Shown: positions 11,785 to 23,200, counted from the first letter of the stretch. The stretch: 64,000 nt of DNA from Adiantum capillus-veneris (GCA_014529385.2 CM043962.1:53711905-53775904); one strand, 5' to 3'. Translations and numbers: made by a program. The notes: generated by a model from the letters alone, not told the origin.

Positions 11785-12662
11785 ACATACTACGTGTAGC
11801 ATGTCTAACTGCTCAAAATTTCTCCAACTTCAAACCACAAACTCCTCTTAAGGTGCTGATCACTCTGGTATGCTCACAATTGGATTTGAAGTGCTAAATC
11901 ATTGTGAACACATCCTACGCGTAGGGTGTCTAAGTGCTCTGTTTGACTCCAAACTTGAGCCACAGGTTCCCCTTGATGTCAGCAACTCAATGCTATGCTT
12001 AGATTTTAGTTTGGATTTCAAAAGACCCCAAATTTAGTTATTCTAGCCTTTTTCAATCAAAAATGCTAAATTCTGCTTAAAACCCAATTTTCTCACCCAA
12101 TTGAGATGAAATCTTTCTCATGCACTCAATAAATCATGTCGATCATGCTCATGAAGACATCTTATGGGTTTTAGTCTCAAAAAATTTTCCTTGGGCCCAA
12201 TTTGGGTAAGATGTCTTGCAATTTCCGTCTTTTGGCCTTATCCTGTCAAGATATGGTCAAGTTCCCCTTTCCAAGTGAATATAGGGTAATTGCTACCTTT
12301 TAAACACACTGGTCAACTCAGATTTTCAAAATTCTCACCAGAACACCCTGGAGATATCCTATGTGTAGGATGTCTACTGCTCCTTTTCTCAGACTAAAGT
12401 GCTACTTTGCCTTCCCTATGCTCTCAGAAAGTGTCAATATGTCTTACAAGTGCAAAAAAATGCAAATTTCTCTCAATTTAAACCTTTTCTGAACTTTTAC
12501 GTTTTTTGAGTCCTTTTAGCTTTTGGGCAATCCAATAAGGGAAAAACATTCAATTCTATATGTTACTAGGGTGAAACCCACCCTCTGAACACACAAGTGA
12601 CCTCAGTTTCCCCAAATTCCTTGCCAAAAACCCCCTGGAGACATGCTACGTGTAGGATGTAT
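11785..12662 (-). repeat. degenerate ~286-bp repeats with palindromic core, 5' leader
   Basis: Copies of a core with arms ACATCCTAC and GTAGGATGT around a 2-base centre start near 11785, 11910, 12354 and 12641. The last two are 287 bases apart and share flanking sequence (CCCTGGAGA before; GGGT...ACACAC...CCTCAG-like upstream). The 11910 copy is out of register. The array lies in the leader between primer site and gag. Confidence 0.7.
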
Positions 12663-13169
12663 ATTGTCTTAAAATTTAAATTTTTTCTAACAGAAGTACT
12701 CCCTATGCTCTGTAGCTCTCTCAGAATTACTCACAGAAACTTTTAATCTTCAATTTAGCTTCTAAACACTCTTTTCCGTCTTTTACAGCTCTTTGATGAG
12801 CCTAACAGCAAATATAACATGCATGAAGTGCTCCAGATCATAAATCATGATGTCCTACTTACCCTACTCCTACTCATCATGTGAGATGGTGATTTTGGTG
12901 TCTCGGTTGCTTCCTAGCCTCCCCGGACTCTGAAGCTATCCTTTCACCGCCTCTACCACTCCAACTCATACTCTCTACACCACAGCTTAACTAGTACCTA
13001 AAACTACCTAAGTCGAAGGATCTAGGCCAGACACTCGCTCCCTAGACTCCTCCTAAGACCTAGAGAGTCCCTCACCCTCTGATCCTATCTAAATGTACAA
13101 TAAGACTCTGGCAAGCCAGAGAATCCCTATCCTCAAGGACTAGTCTCAGTCACCTACCTAGGGTTTTCG

Positions 13170-13188
13170 TCCCCGGCAACGGTGCTAA
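13170..13188 (-). other. tRNA primer-binding site, tRNA-Asp type
   Basis: The minus strand reads TTAGCACCGTTGCCGGGGA immediately after the LTR end. Athila-type plant elements use TGGCGCCGTTGCCGGGGA, complementary to tRNA-Asp, so three of the first positions differ and the rest match. It fixes the LTR/leader boundary and the minus orientation. Confidence 0.7.
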
Positions 13189-14030
13189 TGTTGGCAGATA
13201 TGCCGCGACGGACGTCAGCACAGCGAGAACTCACCTAACAAGATTTGTTAGCTAAGGACGAAGCTTGACCCGCAGGCACGTGGAAGCAAGCATAGGGTGT
13301 CAACCTACACTCGACCGACTATTGACTACTTCCTAGAGAGGTCTCTACCCAATGTCTAAGTTACAGCCTTCAAGAGTACACAAGCGGAGATTTCCTACAA
13401 CGCTTTCAAGAGCCAAATAACCATCAAACGTTCTCGAAACGCTATGGAGCTTGAAGAAAATCCTATTAACACCAATAGGTCGCTCTCCCTAAGGTCCGTG
13501 ACCCAAAACCCCAACCCTAAACACCCGGTGCAGAATCACGTAGGATGTCTGGTCAAAATTTACAAGTCAACGTTTTGTAAAAACTAAAGTGCCTAATGTG
13601 TAGCTCTACTCATTGCAAACTCGTGGATATGATGAAATGCAAAAACGGACAACGTATGCTCACCAAATCACCAGATATAGCTCGTGGGTCGATCTTGCAA
13701 AACCGGATCGTACACCTACAATGTAGGTGTTGGCGCTCAGCTCTCTTTGGGGGCAACACGCTGCACTTCTCCGCACTTGATTCCGACCACCAGTGTGCGC
13801 GTAGCGTCAAGATAAAATCTCATTCTCTCTCGTACACAGAGCACGCTCAACTCACGCAGACAAAACTTATAAAAATGAAAAAAGGTTTTTGCATTAAGGT
13901 CAAAAGTGGTATAAATACCTTACAATCTCAAACCCTAATGTTCCAATTTAACCATTTACTAAGTCTAAATGTCAAAAATGGGATACAATTTGGAATCTTC
14001 TGCCATCCCCCATTATTTACAAAGGTGAAA
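13189..14030 (-). repeat. presumed 5' LTR of the Athila/Tat-like element (outer edge uncertain)
   Basis: On the plus strand the segment begins TGTTGGCAG directly beside the primer site, so on the element strand it ends CTGCCAACA, a normal LTR end. It holds a TATA-like box on the minus strand, a half copy of the GTAGGATGTC motif near 13538, and a related inverted repeat, ACACCTAC/GTAGGTGT, at 13712-13730. The outer boundary is set only by where family-B sequence begins. Confidence 0.5.
13866..13871 (-). promoter_or_regulatory. TATA-like box in LTR
   Basis: The minus strand reads TATAAG about 680 bases upstream of the primer site, in an AT-rich patch inside the presumed LTR. The position suits an LTR promoter driving leftward transcription. 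There is no direct evidence of use. Confidence 0.35.
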
Positions 14031-14148
14031 TGATGGTTTCTTCTCAATTAAGGAATGATTACAAAGGAAATTAGTATCCCGCTGGGCAATCATCCTCCGT
14101 TGGGTGTGTCCAGCCGCTAACATATACTTTATCTCGATTGCACACACT

Positions 14149-16190
14149 TCAAGATACCTCGTACATTTGTTTCTACTGGTGATTGTCGTATGTTTCGGTT
14201 TGTCAATAGCTTTGGTTCATCCTTTTTTATCACTTCTTTGGCATGGTTGGCCATCCTCATCCGCACATTGGACTTGGCCATAGCTTCGATGCAAATATCC
14301 TTCATACAAGCTTTTATTATAATATAAACCTATGACCCACCATCAATTTAAGGCTAGAACTACATTTTCTTCTTAGTCAAAAAATCAACAATTTGAAGCA
14401 TATCCATCGGACTCCCTACCTTTAGAGATAGATTCTATACTACATGAACATCACCCCTAGCCCATGGAAGCCTCATGCTAGCATTAGTAGACCACTATCT
14501 CCTTAACTTGGGATTTAATGCAAGCAATCGACCAAACATAATGTTATCTTTTTTATTCTTGACATCACTTACCAAATCATATTGCAGATAACCCCACAGT
14601 AGCTCAAAATCCGACTGCTTAATCTTGCGATGACACCTTCTATTGCTTGTCTTGGATTCTCTCTACATTCATTCACCTTTTTTTAACCTTTACAAAACTT
14701 GGTTTATTGTTCAATCTTTGTCTCCCTATTGCCTCACACTCTTTCATTTTCCAGAACATCCATCTTGTTTATCCACACCAATAATATTAACCCTGAGAAC
14801 TTCATCATTACCTAGCGGAGATGGTGGTACCATACTTTTAATTGCTTCATTAGGAAGAGGATGGGGTCTAGGAGGGCCTCTTTATTTTCCATGAGATTAT
14901 GTAGGTGATTAACATTTTGACAAATAGAAACATGCCATTTGTGCAAGAATGGTGGGTGTGTAAGAGAGGTGTAAGAGTGATCAAAGGATGTGCTTTCCCC
15001 CCAAAAAAGTGGATGGACAACTTTATGCTTTTTGGCCTTTCATAACTCCTACATATGATCTCCGATTTGAGCGGAGATTATAGATCTGTAATCTACATGA
15101 TAAGCTCTTTCCATAGATATGCTACATGATATGGTTTTGCCCGTTAGATTTTAAATTTCATTTTGGGGGGAAACTTTGAAGTCAAATAAACTAGTTGTTT
15201 TGCCTGTTTGAATTCAAATGTTTTCCTTTGATTGCTTTCTTAATACTAAAGGTTTAACTCCCTTAAACTGCCAAAATAAAGAGGCCCTCCTAGACCCCAT
15301 TCTCTTCCTAATGATTGCTCCCTCTAACCATTAAATTGTTCTTGCCCTCTACCTCGGCCAAATAGCGGGTACATACCTCCTCTTTCCCTTGGTGGATGTA
15401 GGTAGTTTGGAGCATATTGACCTTCTTCCATGGAATTGTAGCATTGGATGAAAAATGGTCTAGATCTACCTCCTCTAGCCCTTGGCTACCCTCTATCCAT
15501 CACACTTAAACAAAGCTCTTGCATCTGCTTGGATAAATATTGAACAGGATGTACACAATGTTGAGGAATAGCTGTCACACCTTGATTCGCTTGATTCTCC
15601 GCTTGGAATTCATCCCTTGGACTCTACAGTGGGCCAAGGGATATTGATTTATACCTCAATGCACCCAATCTTCTTTTTAATTTTCTTGCTCTTTTCTTGA
15701 GAAATTGCGACCACCCTGTTGTAATTCTCTAGACTCCCTAAATCCACTTTCTCTCGCACTTTGGGATACAAACATGCCATGCACTTCTCCAATTTGAAGT
15801 ACTTCCCATTTATAATTGTATAACAGTTGCAAACTTTGCTCGACACTCTTCAAAATGTTTAATAAAAACACCAAAATCTTCAATTACATCTTTCTTTGAA
15901 TACTTAAACCTCGCATTCAAGTCAATAAGTGACAACTCCTTACAAAAATCCTGCAAAAAGCAAGCCTACAGGGCCTATCATGTGTGCCTTGGTTTACCTT
16001 CTAAATCATCGAGCCATACCTTTTCTTTATGCTGCATTAACAAAAAAATTAACTACATCTTAACCTCTTCATTTGACATACGCACAACAACAACATATAC
16101 ATCTCACAATCATCCATCCATTCCTCTAGATTCTCCTTGTCAATGAAGACCGGTTTTTAGCTTTATGCTACCATCACTTCTTTGTTGAAA
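14149..16190 (-). pseudogene. gag-protease remnant, family B copy 1
   Basis: The minus-strand translation starts near 16190 with VFIDKENLEEWMDDCEMYML, which matches the plus-strand copy at 19168 (IFIGEKNVDEWMLDFEMYML). It continues with ACLYPKVREKV and a knuckle-like YNSMEEGQYAPNYLHPPRER. After a MITE at 14848-15313 it resumes as PPSPLGNDEVLRVNIIGVDK, then a protease region with DNIMFGRLLALNPKLRR and an active-site-like IDGGS at 14333-14344 (DSG/DTG expected). There are many stops. This is gag to protease of a Ty3/gypsy-like element; no RT follows in the window. Confidence 0.65.
14848..15313. mobile_element. 466-bp MITE with ~42-bp terminal inverted repeats
   Basis: The left end CATTAGGAAGAGGATGGGGT and the inverse of the right end match over about 42 bases with one mismatch, including TCTAGGAGGGCCTCTTTATT. 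ATTGCT flanks both sides (14841-14846 and 15314-15319), a target duplication with one extra T on the left. The homologous gag copy at 19168-20285 lacks the insert, which confirms the boundaries. No ORF inside. The superfamily is not certain; a Mutator-like origin is possible. Confidence 0.8.
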
Positions 16191-16250
16191 ACACTACCTC
16201 TCTTGATTGAGCCAATGAGAAATTAGATTCTCCTTAGGGGGGGCATCAAA

Positions 16251-17250
16251 ATTTGGAGAGGGGGAATGGGGGAACACACCCAAAAACACACCAGATTGCC
16301 TCTATATAGCTGAAGGTACTCACGACACCCCACTCCTCTAAAAAAACACCTTCACAATGACAAACTTTCCAAAACACAATCCTGTAAAATCACACCCAAA
16401 AATGCACATATACCCTGGAGAATCAACACGTGCATCACTCACACTACTTCTATCATGCACACCACCAACACGCAACACTCCGTTCTCCCTGTGCACCATA
16501 ATAAATGGTCCAAGGGGCACACCCTCCGTTAGGCCCAAATATTAAAGATCAGAAGTAGTAGAGAAGAGAAAGGGGGTGGGTCAATTAAAATTAAGGACTA
16601 ATAAAAGATGTATACAACTGGCTTCTTCGCTTCCTACAGTCATGTCGGGCAAGGAGCCCTTAAAAATGGCAAAAAAGGGAGGGCCTTATAAGGGGGTATC
16701 TATCATTTTTAGCAATATCTTTATCCACCGGGACACTTGTCTAGTGGAAAAAGAGACAGACATTTGTCTACCTTTCTTCTTGCATGCTCGCATGTCAAGC
16801 CCACTTTATCCGACTTTATGAGTAAACTTGCACTATGGGAAATGTCCCTTTGATTTATGGCAGTGGCACTCGGTGCCATTGCCCCTTGCATGAACACCCG
16901 TTACATGAAGTCACCCCATGTGAGCAACCGCCATTTGAGCACCAGCCAATAACCGTCGCACACTATTAGTGCTACCGTGATGGCCACCAACTTCAAAGTG
17001 CCGCTTCGGGATGCCAAAACTTCTACTTGCACCCTTGATCAACACCCACACATGGCAGGGAATGCATGCACCCAAGCCATGCTTATAGGAGCTCCCTCTA
17101 CCACCCTTTGGATGCCAATGGTAGCGTCCCCACACATTATATATATATCGACTTCTGGAGCTAAATCTCCTTATGTGGGATTTATCCCCCTACCACATGG
17201 CATAACGCTGGTGCAACTAGAATTGATCAAGGCTGGAAGTGGTGCTAAGC
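16251..17250 (-). repeat. LTR-like segment upstream of family B copy 1
   Basis: The segment starts with GAGGGGGAATGGGGGAACAC, then TGCCTCTATATAGCT, and matches the inverse of 19030-19115 by eye. A TTATAAGGGGG patch near 16687 matches the inverse of TTTATATGGGGGC at about 18566. These are probably divergent LTRs of two inverted copies. Similarity weakens beyond 16900. The ORFs here (for example 16977-17255) are not convincing genes. Confidence 0.4.
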
Positions 17251-18059
17251 ATTGATGAAGGTTTTTGTAGGTGCATGGAAAAGTGTTATAGCAGGTGTGG
17301 AGATCCTAGGCATGCAAGGGCCAGAGAAAGTGTATGTCTAAGGTGGTTTTCTAGGCCAAAAAGGCTCCATGATGTGTCAATTGTGATGCCAAGTCCAGGT
17401 GTTTAATTTGTCAAGATAATGCTTTGGAATGTTATTTTCAAGGTGCTCTAGAAGCCGGTCCAAATGCCTCCTCAAATAGAGCCCCAGTATGAAAGTCAAG
17501 GTTGTCCAAAGTTAGAAGTCTTTGCAGATCCCAAACGGATACGGCAATTGGAGACAGATGGCTAGAGTTGGTATGCTTGAATAGATTCAAATTTCTCAAC
17601 TTTCGGGTCATGAAGGTCTTCTCGGATTGTCAATCACAGCCTAGATGGGCAAGTTATGGTGAATTGAAGATTTTTTGGGGGCCTGTTATGGGGCAGCTTG
17701 ATCACATTGATAGACATGCTATTTGGTGAGTTGGAAGGTAGTGGGAATCATGTGGAGTTAGGAGGAGTTGACGGCTCGTGAATCAAAGTCTTGGTAGAGA
17801 AGATATGTCAGTTGAAGTTTGGGGCCATGGACAATGAGAAGGTGCCATGTGTTTTTTTACCCATTTTGGTGGCCTCAATTTGCAGGCTTGGAGGTCTTGT
17901 AATTCTCCAAGCACTGGGCTCGTTGCAGTGCAATGTGACATTTTGGTCGGGTTTTTTGTCTTGCACACTGAATTCGTGAGTAGGGAATGCAGTTCTTTGA
18001 TGTTTTGGGGGGGGAGGGGGGGGGAATTGATTTCTATAAGGTTTTATAGAGATTTTATA
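17251..18059. other. spacer between inverted copies, no gene seen
   Basis: No recognisable coding region. It includes a G-rich run at about 18006-18025 and overlapping short ORFs on both strands without coding character. Confidence 0.35.
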
Positions 18060-19130
18060 TTACTTCTCAAAAGGGGAAACCCTTTGGTAGTGCCACATGG
18101 CACACATAGTGGTCCCATATGCTAAGCGGAAATTGAGAGTCATATGGTATACATATGAAGGTGTGCCCCATATGGGCGGGTGCAAGAGGGCAAGAGAGAG
18201 CTCTCTCTGGGCATGGATATGGTGGGTACCTTGAGGCACTGTTATGGTGGCGACACTGGCCAATTTTTGCGGTGTTGGTGGTGATGGCGGGGTGGCAAAA
18301 CAATAATGTGGCATGCCCATAGGAGCTTGGTCCCGCAACCCCATCTGGCCTAATTTTTTGAAGGTGAAGGCCAAGCAAAGACACCCCCCCCCCCCCCCAC
18401 ACACACACACACACACACTTGCAACCTTGCTAGTGCTCGGGGAGGGGAGCTAAGTGCACAAGAAATAGCAGTTGAATAGGGAGCAAGTGAGATTCACCTT
18501 CCAGAATATTCCCAAAAAAGGTGCCAAGTAGACCAATCAAAATTTTTTTGTCTAATGCAGTAGAAGCCCCCATATAAAAATGCTTTTTTTGTCATTTTAG
18601 GGGCATTTTGAGCCGTTTTGAAGGTGGATAAGTGAGTTTCTGATAGAGGGGTGTGCCTATCAAACCTTTGGTGATATTTTTCATGAGGATTTCCATTGTG
18701 ATGGCTTTGAAAGATTTGCAAGTGTTTTCATGAAGCAATATCAAGCCACTATTTCCTAATTTTGTGTGGTTTGGCCTTCGCCCCTTAGCTTTCTCTTGCT
18801 CTTGTGTTATCCCACTCTACTAACAATGTGGATGTGTGTGCCCCCTGGACTAGCATTTTTTTGTGGAAGAGGGTGAGGTTGAGGGGTTGTGTGCATGTGT
18901 GAGGGTTGAGATAGACTGTGGCAGTGGGTGTGAGTTGTGTTGTGGTCTTGTAGAGTGTGTGAGCATTGGGAAGTGTGCAGATGGTGGTCTACTAGTGAAA
19001 ATTGTGTCTTTTAGAGATGTTTTTTGAGAGGATAGGGGTGTTTTGACACCCCAAAGCTATAGAGAGGCCTTATATTCTGTGTTGGTTGTGTTCCCCCATT
19101 CCCCTCTACATCTTCTAGTTCCCCCACTAA
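18060..19130 (+). repeat. LTR-like segment upstream of family B copy 2, inverted relative to copy 1
   Basis: Its last ~100 bases (GGTGTTTTGACACCCCAAAG, GAGAGGCCTTATATTC, then GTTCCCCCATTCCCCTCT) are the inverse of 16251-16340. The gag-like frame begins just after, at 19168. It contains a poly-C/CA tract at 18384-18418 that produces meaningless Gly- and Cys-rich ORFs on the minus strand. Confidence 0.4.
18384..18418. repeat. poly-C / (CA)n low-complexity tract
   Basis: A run of C residues followed by CACACA repeats, seen directly. Confidence 0.95.
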
Positions 19131-19167
19131 GGAGCACAATCATTGCTCCGCTGAAGAATCATAGTTT

Positions 19168-20285
19168 TTGGTGTTGGAAATCATGGTGATACAAAACCAT
19201 GGACCGATTTTCATAGGCGAGAAGAATGTTGATGAGTGGATGTTGGATTTTGAGATGTATATGCTATCATTATGTATGCCAAAGAAGGAAATCAAGATGC
19301 AAACTTTTCCTTTTGTGATGCACAAAAAGAATAAATTATGGTACAAAGCTTTCAAAGGCGAGTTAAGGCAAACTTGGTCGCATCTATGATCGCGGTTTTG
19401 CACAACTTTTTCAAGGAGGCATCCCAAGTTGAGATGGATGGGAAGCTTAAGGCACTCAAGAAAGATATAAGTGAAGATTAAAATTTGTTTTTGGATTGTT
19501 TTGAAGCATGTCTTTATCCTAAGGTGAGGAAAAATCTAGATTATGAAATTCCAGAGAAATACAATGGTGCAGTAGAAATTGCATGGTCCACGAGCAAAAA
19601 GATAAAGAATAAAATTAAGCAAGACCTGTTGGCTATGAGATGGTGACTTTTCGCCAACCGTAGAGTCCTCAAGAGGTTGTTCATGAGGAGAACCATGGGA
19701 ATTTAGGTGTATCCATTGTGCTATAGAATTGGGTATGTATGGTGTAGGATTTGTCCGAGAGGATGCATGAATTACGGTCAAGTGTGATGGATAGAGGGAA
19801 CCAAGAGGAGCAAGAGGCAAAGCAAGCCATTGTTGGGTAGGTGTTACAATTGTGGAGAAGAGGGAAACTATTCACCAGATTGCCCTCATTCGCTAAGAGA
19901 GAGAGGATCTATATACCCTCTATTTTGTAGAGGAAGAGGCTAGGGGTAGTTTAATGGCCAAAGAGTGTAGGCAGTCAAGAATTTAGTGCAGCCAACTCCG
20001 CTAGATGGAGGTGAAGTCACAAGGGTGAATATATGTGGGGTGGATAAGTAGGATATTGAGATTTTGGCCAATAAAAGGGCAACATCCAAAAGGAAACAAA
20101 GATCCAGCGGGATATTAGAGCATGCAAAGGCAAAAAGAAAGTGTATTAATGTAGATAGCAACTAGAGACCAACAAAAGAAGGAGGTATCACAAGATCAAG
20201 TAGGAAAACTTTCAATTAGGACATGGCTACCCCAAAGATGACTTGGAAGTGATGTGAAAAGTCAAAAGGCTAACATTACTTTTGG
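19168..20285 (+). pseudogene. gag-protease remnant, family B copy 2
   Basis: The plus strand reads IFIGEKNVDEWMLDFEMYML, NKLWYKAFKGELRQTWSHL and, past a stop at 19387, HNFFKEASQVEMDGKLKALK, a retrotransposon gag domain. A zinc knuckle CYNCGEEGNYSPDC at 19842-19883 has Asn where His is expected. TPLDGGEVTRVNICGVDK follows, then KSQKANITFGQLL near 20270, where the copy stops at the edge of family C. It is the uninterrupted counterpart of the MITE-bearing copy at 14149-16190. Several stops make it non-functional. Confidence 0.7.
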
Positions 20286-20289
20286 TCAA

Positions 20290-21461
20290 TTGTTGTTTCA
20301 CACATCTATTCCAGGTTGGCAGCTAGAGTTAATTTAGATCAACTTGAGACTTCAGATCATATGACACTGGAAATGTACTACAAAAATAGAATTGGAAATG
20401 ACAATGAACATTGAAACTGAAGAGAATGCACACTGGAATTGGGAACTGAAACTAGAATTGTATATTCAAAGCAAGAGACAAATACAATGATGAGCTAACT
20501 ATACTCAATGTATGATTAAGACTACAAGAGTGTAATAACTCTAAGATACAAGATACAAGGATTAGGATCCAAGAATACTCATCCTAAAATGGAAGTAGTG
20601 GCCCCAATTTACAGCCTCTTGACTAGGATCTGGCTAATTGTGCATTGTACTAGTTACTATGGTAATTGTTTTTGGAAATTACCAAGTCCAATTGCCATAG
20701 CAAAGCAGTTTTTCTTGCCATCTAAATTCCTTCCCCCTTTTCTTGAATTTCAATGTGTATACCAAATGTTTTTAGCAACCATGAATCAGCTATCCACTAT
20801 CTATCCATTATATATACTTCTTCTTATAATGAGCCTTTTGCTTTGGAGGTTTGCACAGGACTCTGACTGGCTCTTGGACACTTGGTCCAACATTATCCTT
20901 CTAAATAAGTTGATACAAGGCTTCTTATTCCAGTTGATATTTCCTTATTGTCTTCATTTCAAACTCATATAGAGTAGTTGCATTCCAAGTATTGGTATCA
21001 GGGCCATACAAGGCTCTTTTGCCTCTAGTTAGGTAAGCATTGACCATCTTATATCAGTATGAATCAGTGTGTATCCATCCTTGAGGCAAAGTTTGGTTGC
21101 ACTTGATTCAAGCTTTGAAGAGTATTTCAATCATTTGTTTGAATTGAGGTTCAGAGGATGCCTTGTTAGACAACTCGTTTTCAGGTATCTTGGATGCCTC
21201 TACTATGAGTTGTAGTAGCTGATTGGTGATTCTTAATCAGCCTACAAATTTGTACTCTCCAATGGCCCATCTTTAGCTTGAAATTTGAAGAGATCCTATC
21301 AGATTGTTAGCCTAGTCCATCTTTAGAGCTTCATCCAAAATTTGGTTCCACGTTGTCTACTCAATTTTTTCTCCTTCATACCAATATTTTAGTTCGTCTA
21401 CTATTTTGATAGAGATTTTCTTGTCAGCTGGTTCTGGATAGGTTGGATACAAAGTAGTAGA
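20290..21461 (-). pseudogene. coding remnant after family C protease, unknown
   Basis: The protease frame continues into sequence that still looks protein-coding: YPTYPEPADKKISIKIVDEL, KYWYEGEKIE, TTWNQILDEALKMD, ITNQLLQLIVEASKIPENEL, GWIHTDSY and ALYGPDTNTWNATTLYEFE, with several stops. I do not recognise it as RT, RNase H or integrase. It may be the protease-RT linker of this family or an accessory domain. Coding character fades below about 20900. Confidence 0.4.
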
Positions 21462-21965
21462 TTGTTTTCCCCTTCTTACCAACCATGCGTAGAAGACCAG
21501 TGCCCCAATCCTGCTTTGCCTTCATGGCCATCAACCATGGCCTTCCCAAAATCAATGGATAGCCCTCCCCCTAATTGGCATCACAAAAATATATACTTCT
21601 ACCTCAGTGTTGAAGGCTTTTACCTTCACGGCACTTACTACACCCGCACATTTTACTTTTGTGTTGTTTGCCATCTTTGCCTTGCATGGAGAAGGCCGGT
21701 CAACCTCGAGCCCTAGCCGAAGCATCATAGCTTCACTCATCACACAGATTTGTGTGCCACCATCCATGTAGGTGTTTCCAACCCTCTTACCCTTTATGTT
21801 GATGTCGACAACTGGAAGGATGTCAACCGTGTTGCAACCCAAAATTTCTCCGGCTACCTTCGCTTTGGAGCGCCTTGTACTTACCATTTTAGACCATTGC
21901 CACCTTACCTTTGGTGCGAGATGTAGCAATTGTGGCCATGTAATCTTTGGTCCTTGCTCTGCCAC
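21462..21965 (-). pseudogene. aspartic protease, family C
   Basis: The minus-strand frame has the active-site region NTYMDGGTQICVMSEAMMLR, with DGG in place of D(S/T)G, then KCAGVVSAVKVKAFNTEVEV, and past a frame change GYPLILGRPWLMAMKAKQDW at about 21490-21550, the second protease hallmark. It lies after gag on the same strand. The changed active-site residue and the frame change suggest it is inactive. Confidence 0.7.
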
Positions 21966-22238
21966 ATCAAATGTGAGATCATAGGGCCTAGAGCTCTCTC
22001 ATAACTAAAAGTTGGTGATGCCTATTTTTTTGTCATGGCCTTGACGGCCTTTTGCTAGTCTCTCCCTTCATGCTTCTCTCATCATCAGATCGTGTAGTTT
22101 TCTCCCTCCTCTCTCTCTTTACAGTCATGGTTTCAAATGGTTCTACAAAGGTTTCCTTCACCTTACCCTTGTCTTTCTCCTTCACTTTGGTTGGATCCAC
22201 TACTACAGCCTTTCCTTTCTCCTCTAAGCTTATGATAC

Positions 22239-23200
22239 TTACAATGCGATCAGGTGGTGATGCCGGTGTAAGAGGTGGAATGGATTCTTATGGTGGTGCC
22301 TAGGGTGGATGTAGAATTTGTGTTGGTGGGGATGGTGTTGGGGGTGGGGGTGCTCTCTCTCTAGGGGGTGACAATTGGTTTCTCCTACCTCCTTTATTAT
22401 AGTGTTGTCGTGTTTGGGGATAGTAATACATACCATGACCATCTTCTCCACAATTGTAGCAGTGATACTATCTGTTTTTCCATCGTGCTCTTCTCGGGTC
22501 TTGATCTCTCTCCTGATTCCTTCCTTGTTGTATTTGGTGGATAGACAAATTCTAGAGTTGATCAATAATGTGGGCTAGCATATCTTGTTGGTCATCTCTT
22601 ACCTTAGGAGCTGGTGGTAGTGGAGGTGGAATGGTTGGAGGTTGACACGATGTTCTTGCTTCTATTGACTCGGTTTCCTTGCCTTTCATTTGCAGCTTCT
22701 TATCCTTAAGGCAAGTAATCTCAACGGATAGCTCATACGTATCCATGAATCTACCCTTCAACTTCTCATTGAGCGGCGACCACAAGCCATGCGTGAACCG
22801 ATCCTTCTTGAGGAAATCGGCTGCAGCTTCTCCTCTTGCCAATGACTCAACCCACCATTCCCACAAATCTACAAACTTGGACTCATACGTGGCATACTCT
22901 AAAAGACCATCCTGCTTCAAGCCTCTCAACTTGTTCCACAGCTTCTTTGAAGTGGTACCTCCCCCAAAACGCCCCTTAAAAAGCAATTTTTAAGAGCTCC
23001 CAATTATCCTTGGTTGCTTGTAGGACTGCATTGTACCACGACCTAGCTTCTACCTTCATGAGATGCTTAAAGATTCTAATCTGAGACTCATCTATGTCTT
23101 TGTTGCTTATTACACATGCTACTTCAAAGTCATCTAAGAAATTTGTTGGCAAATCCTCCCCCTTCTTTCCTTTAAATGTTAGAATTGCTAGACTTGCCAT
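22239..23200 (-). pseudogene. gag, family C
   Basis: Two overlapping minus-strand frames give one gag. It starts MASLAILTFKGKKGEDLPTN at 23200 and contains DESQIRIFKHLMKVEARSWY, then after a frameshift near 22980 GLLEYATYESKFVDLWEWW and KKDRFTHGLWSPLNEKLKGR, the Retrotrans_gag pattern (capsid). A Pro-rich stretch and a zinc knuckle CYNCGEDGHGMYYY (about 22433-22474, last Cys changed to Tyr) follow. Pro/His-rich sequence leads to the protease. A (GA)n tract sits just upstream of the start codon. Confidence 0.75.

Larger units (their letters stand above)
1..14030 (-). mobile_element. Athila/Tat-like Ty3/gypsy retrotransposon, 3' end off window
   Basis: A single minus-strand element accounts for this stretch. 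In transcription order it has a presumed 5' LTR, a tRNA-Asp-type primer site, a 1.8-kb leader, gag with zinc knuckles, aspartic protease, RT, RNase H, integrase, a second aspartic protease, and a long 3' non-coding region. gag-protease-RT-RNase H-integrase is the Ty3/gypsy order. The primer site type, the very large size and the repeat-rich untranslated ends fit the Athila/Tat/Ogre group. No second copy of the 5' LTR is visible at low coordinates, so the 3' LTR probably lies left of base 1. Coding frames carry stops and frameshifts, so the copy is dead. Its outer 5' edge near 14030 is approximate. Confidence 0.75.

Noticed and set aside
18060..18416. Two overlapping minus-strand ORFs with Gly/Cys-rich starts
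   Set aside because: Produced by the poly-C/(CA)n tract; no coding character.
20589..20972. 127-residue plus-strand ORF with hydrophobic segments
   Set aside because: AT-rich shadow of the decaying minus-strand family C region; no motif or start context.
20992..21005. TTGGTATCAGGGCC on the plus strand, like a primer-binding site
   Set aside because: The minus strand here reads GPDTNTWNATTLYEFE within a longer coding remnant, and no LTR-like partner sequence precedes it.
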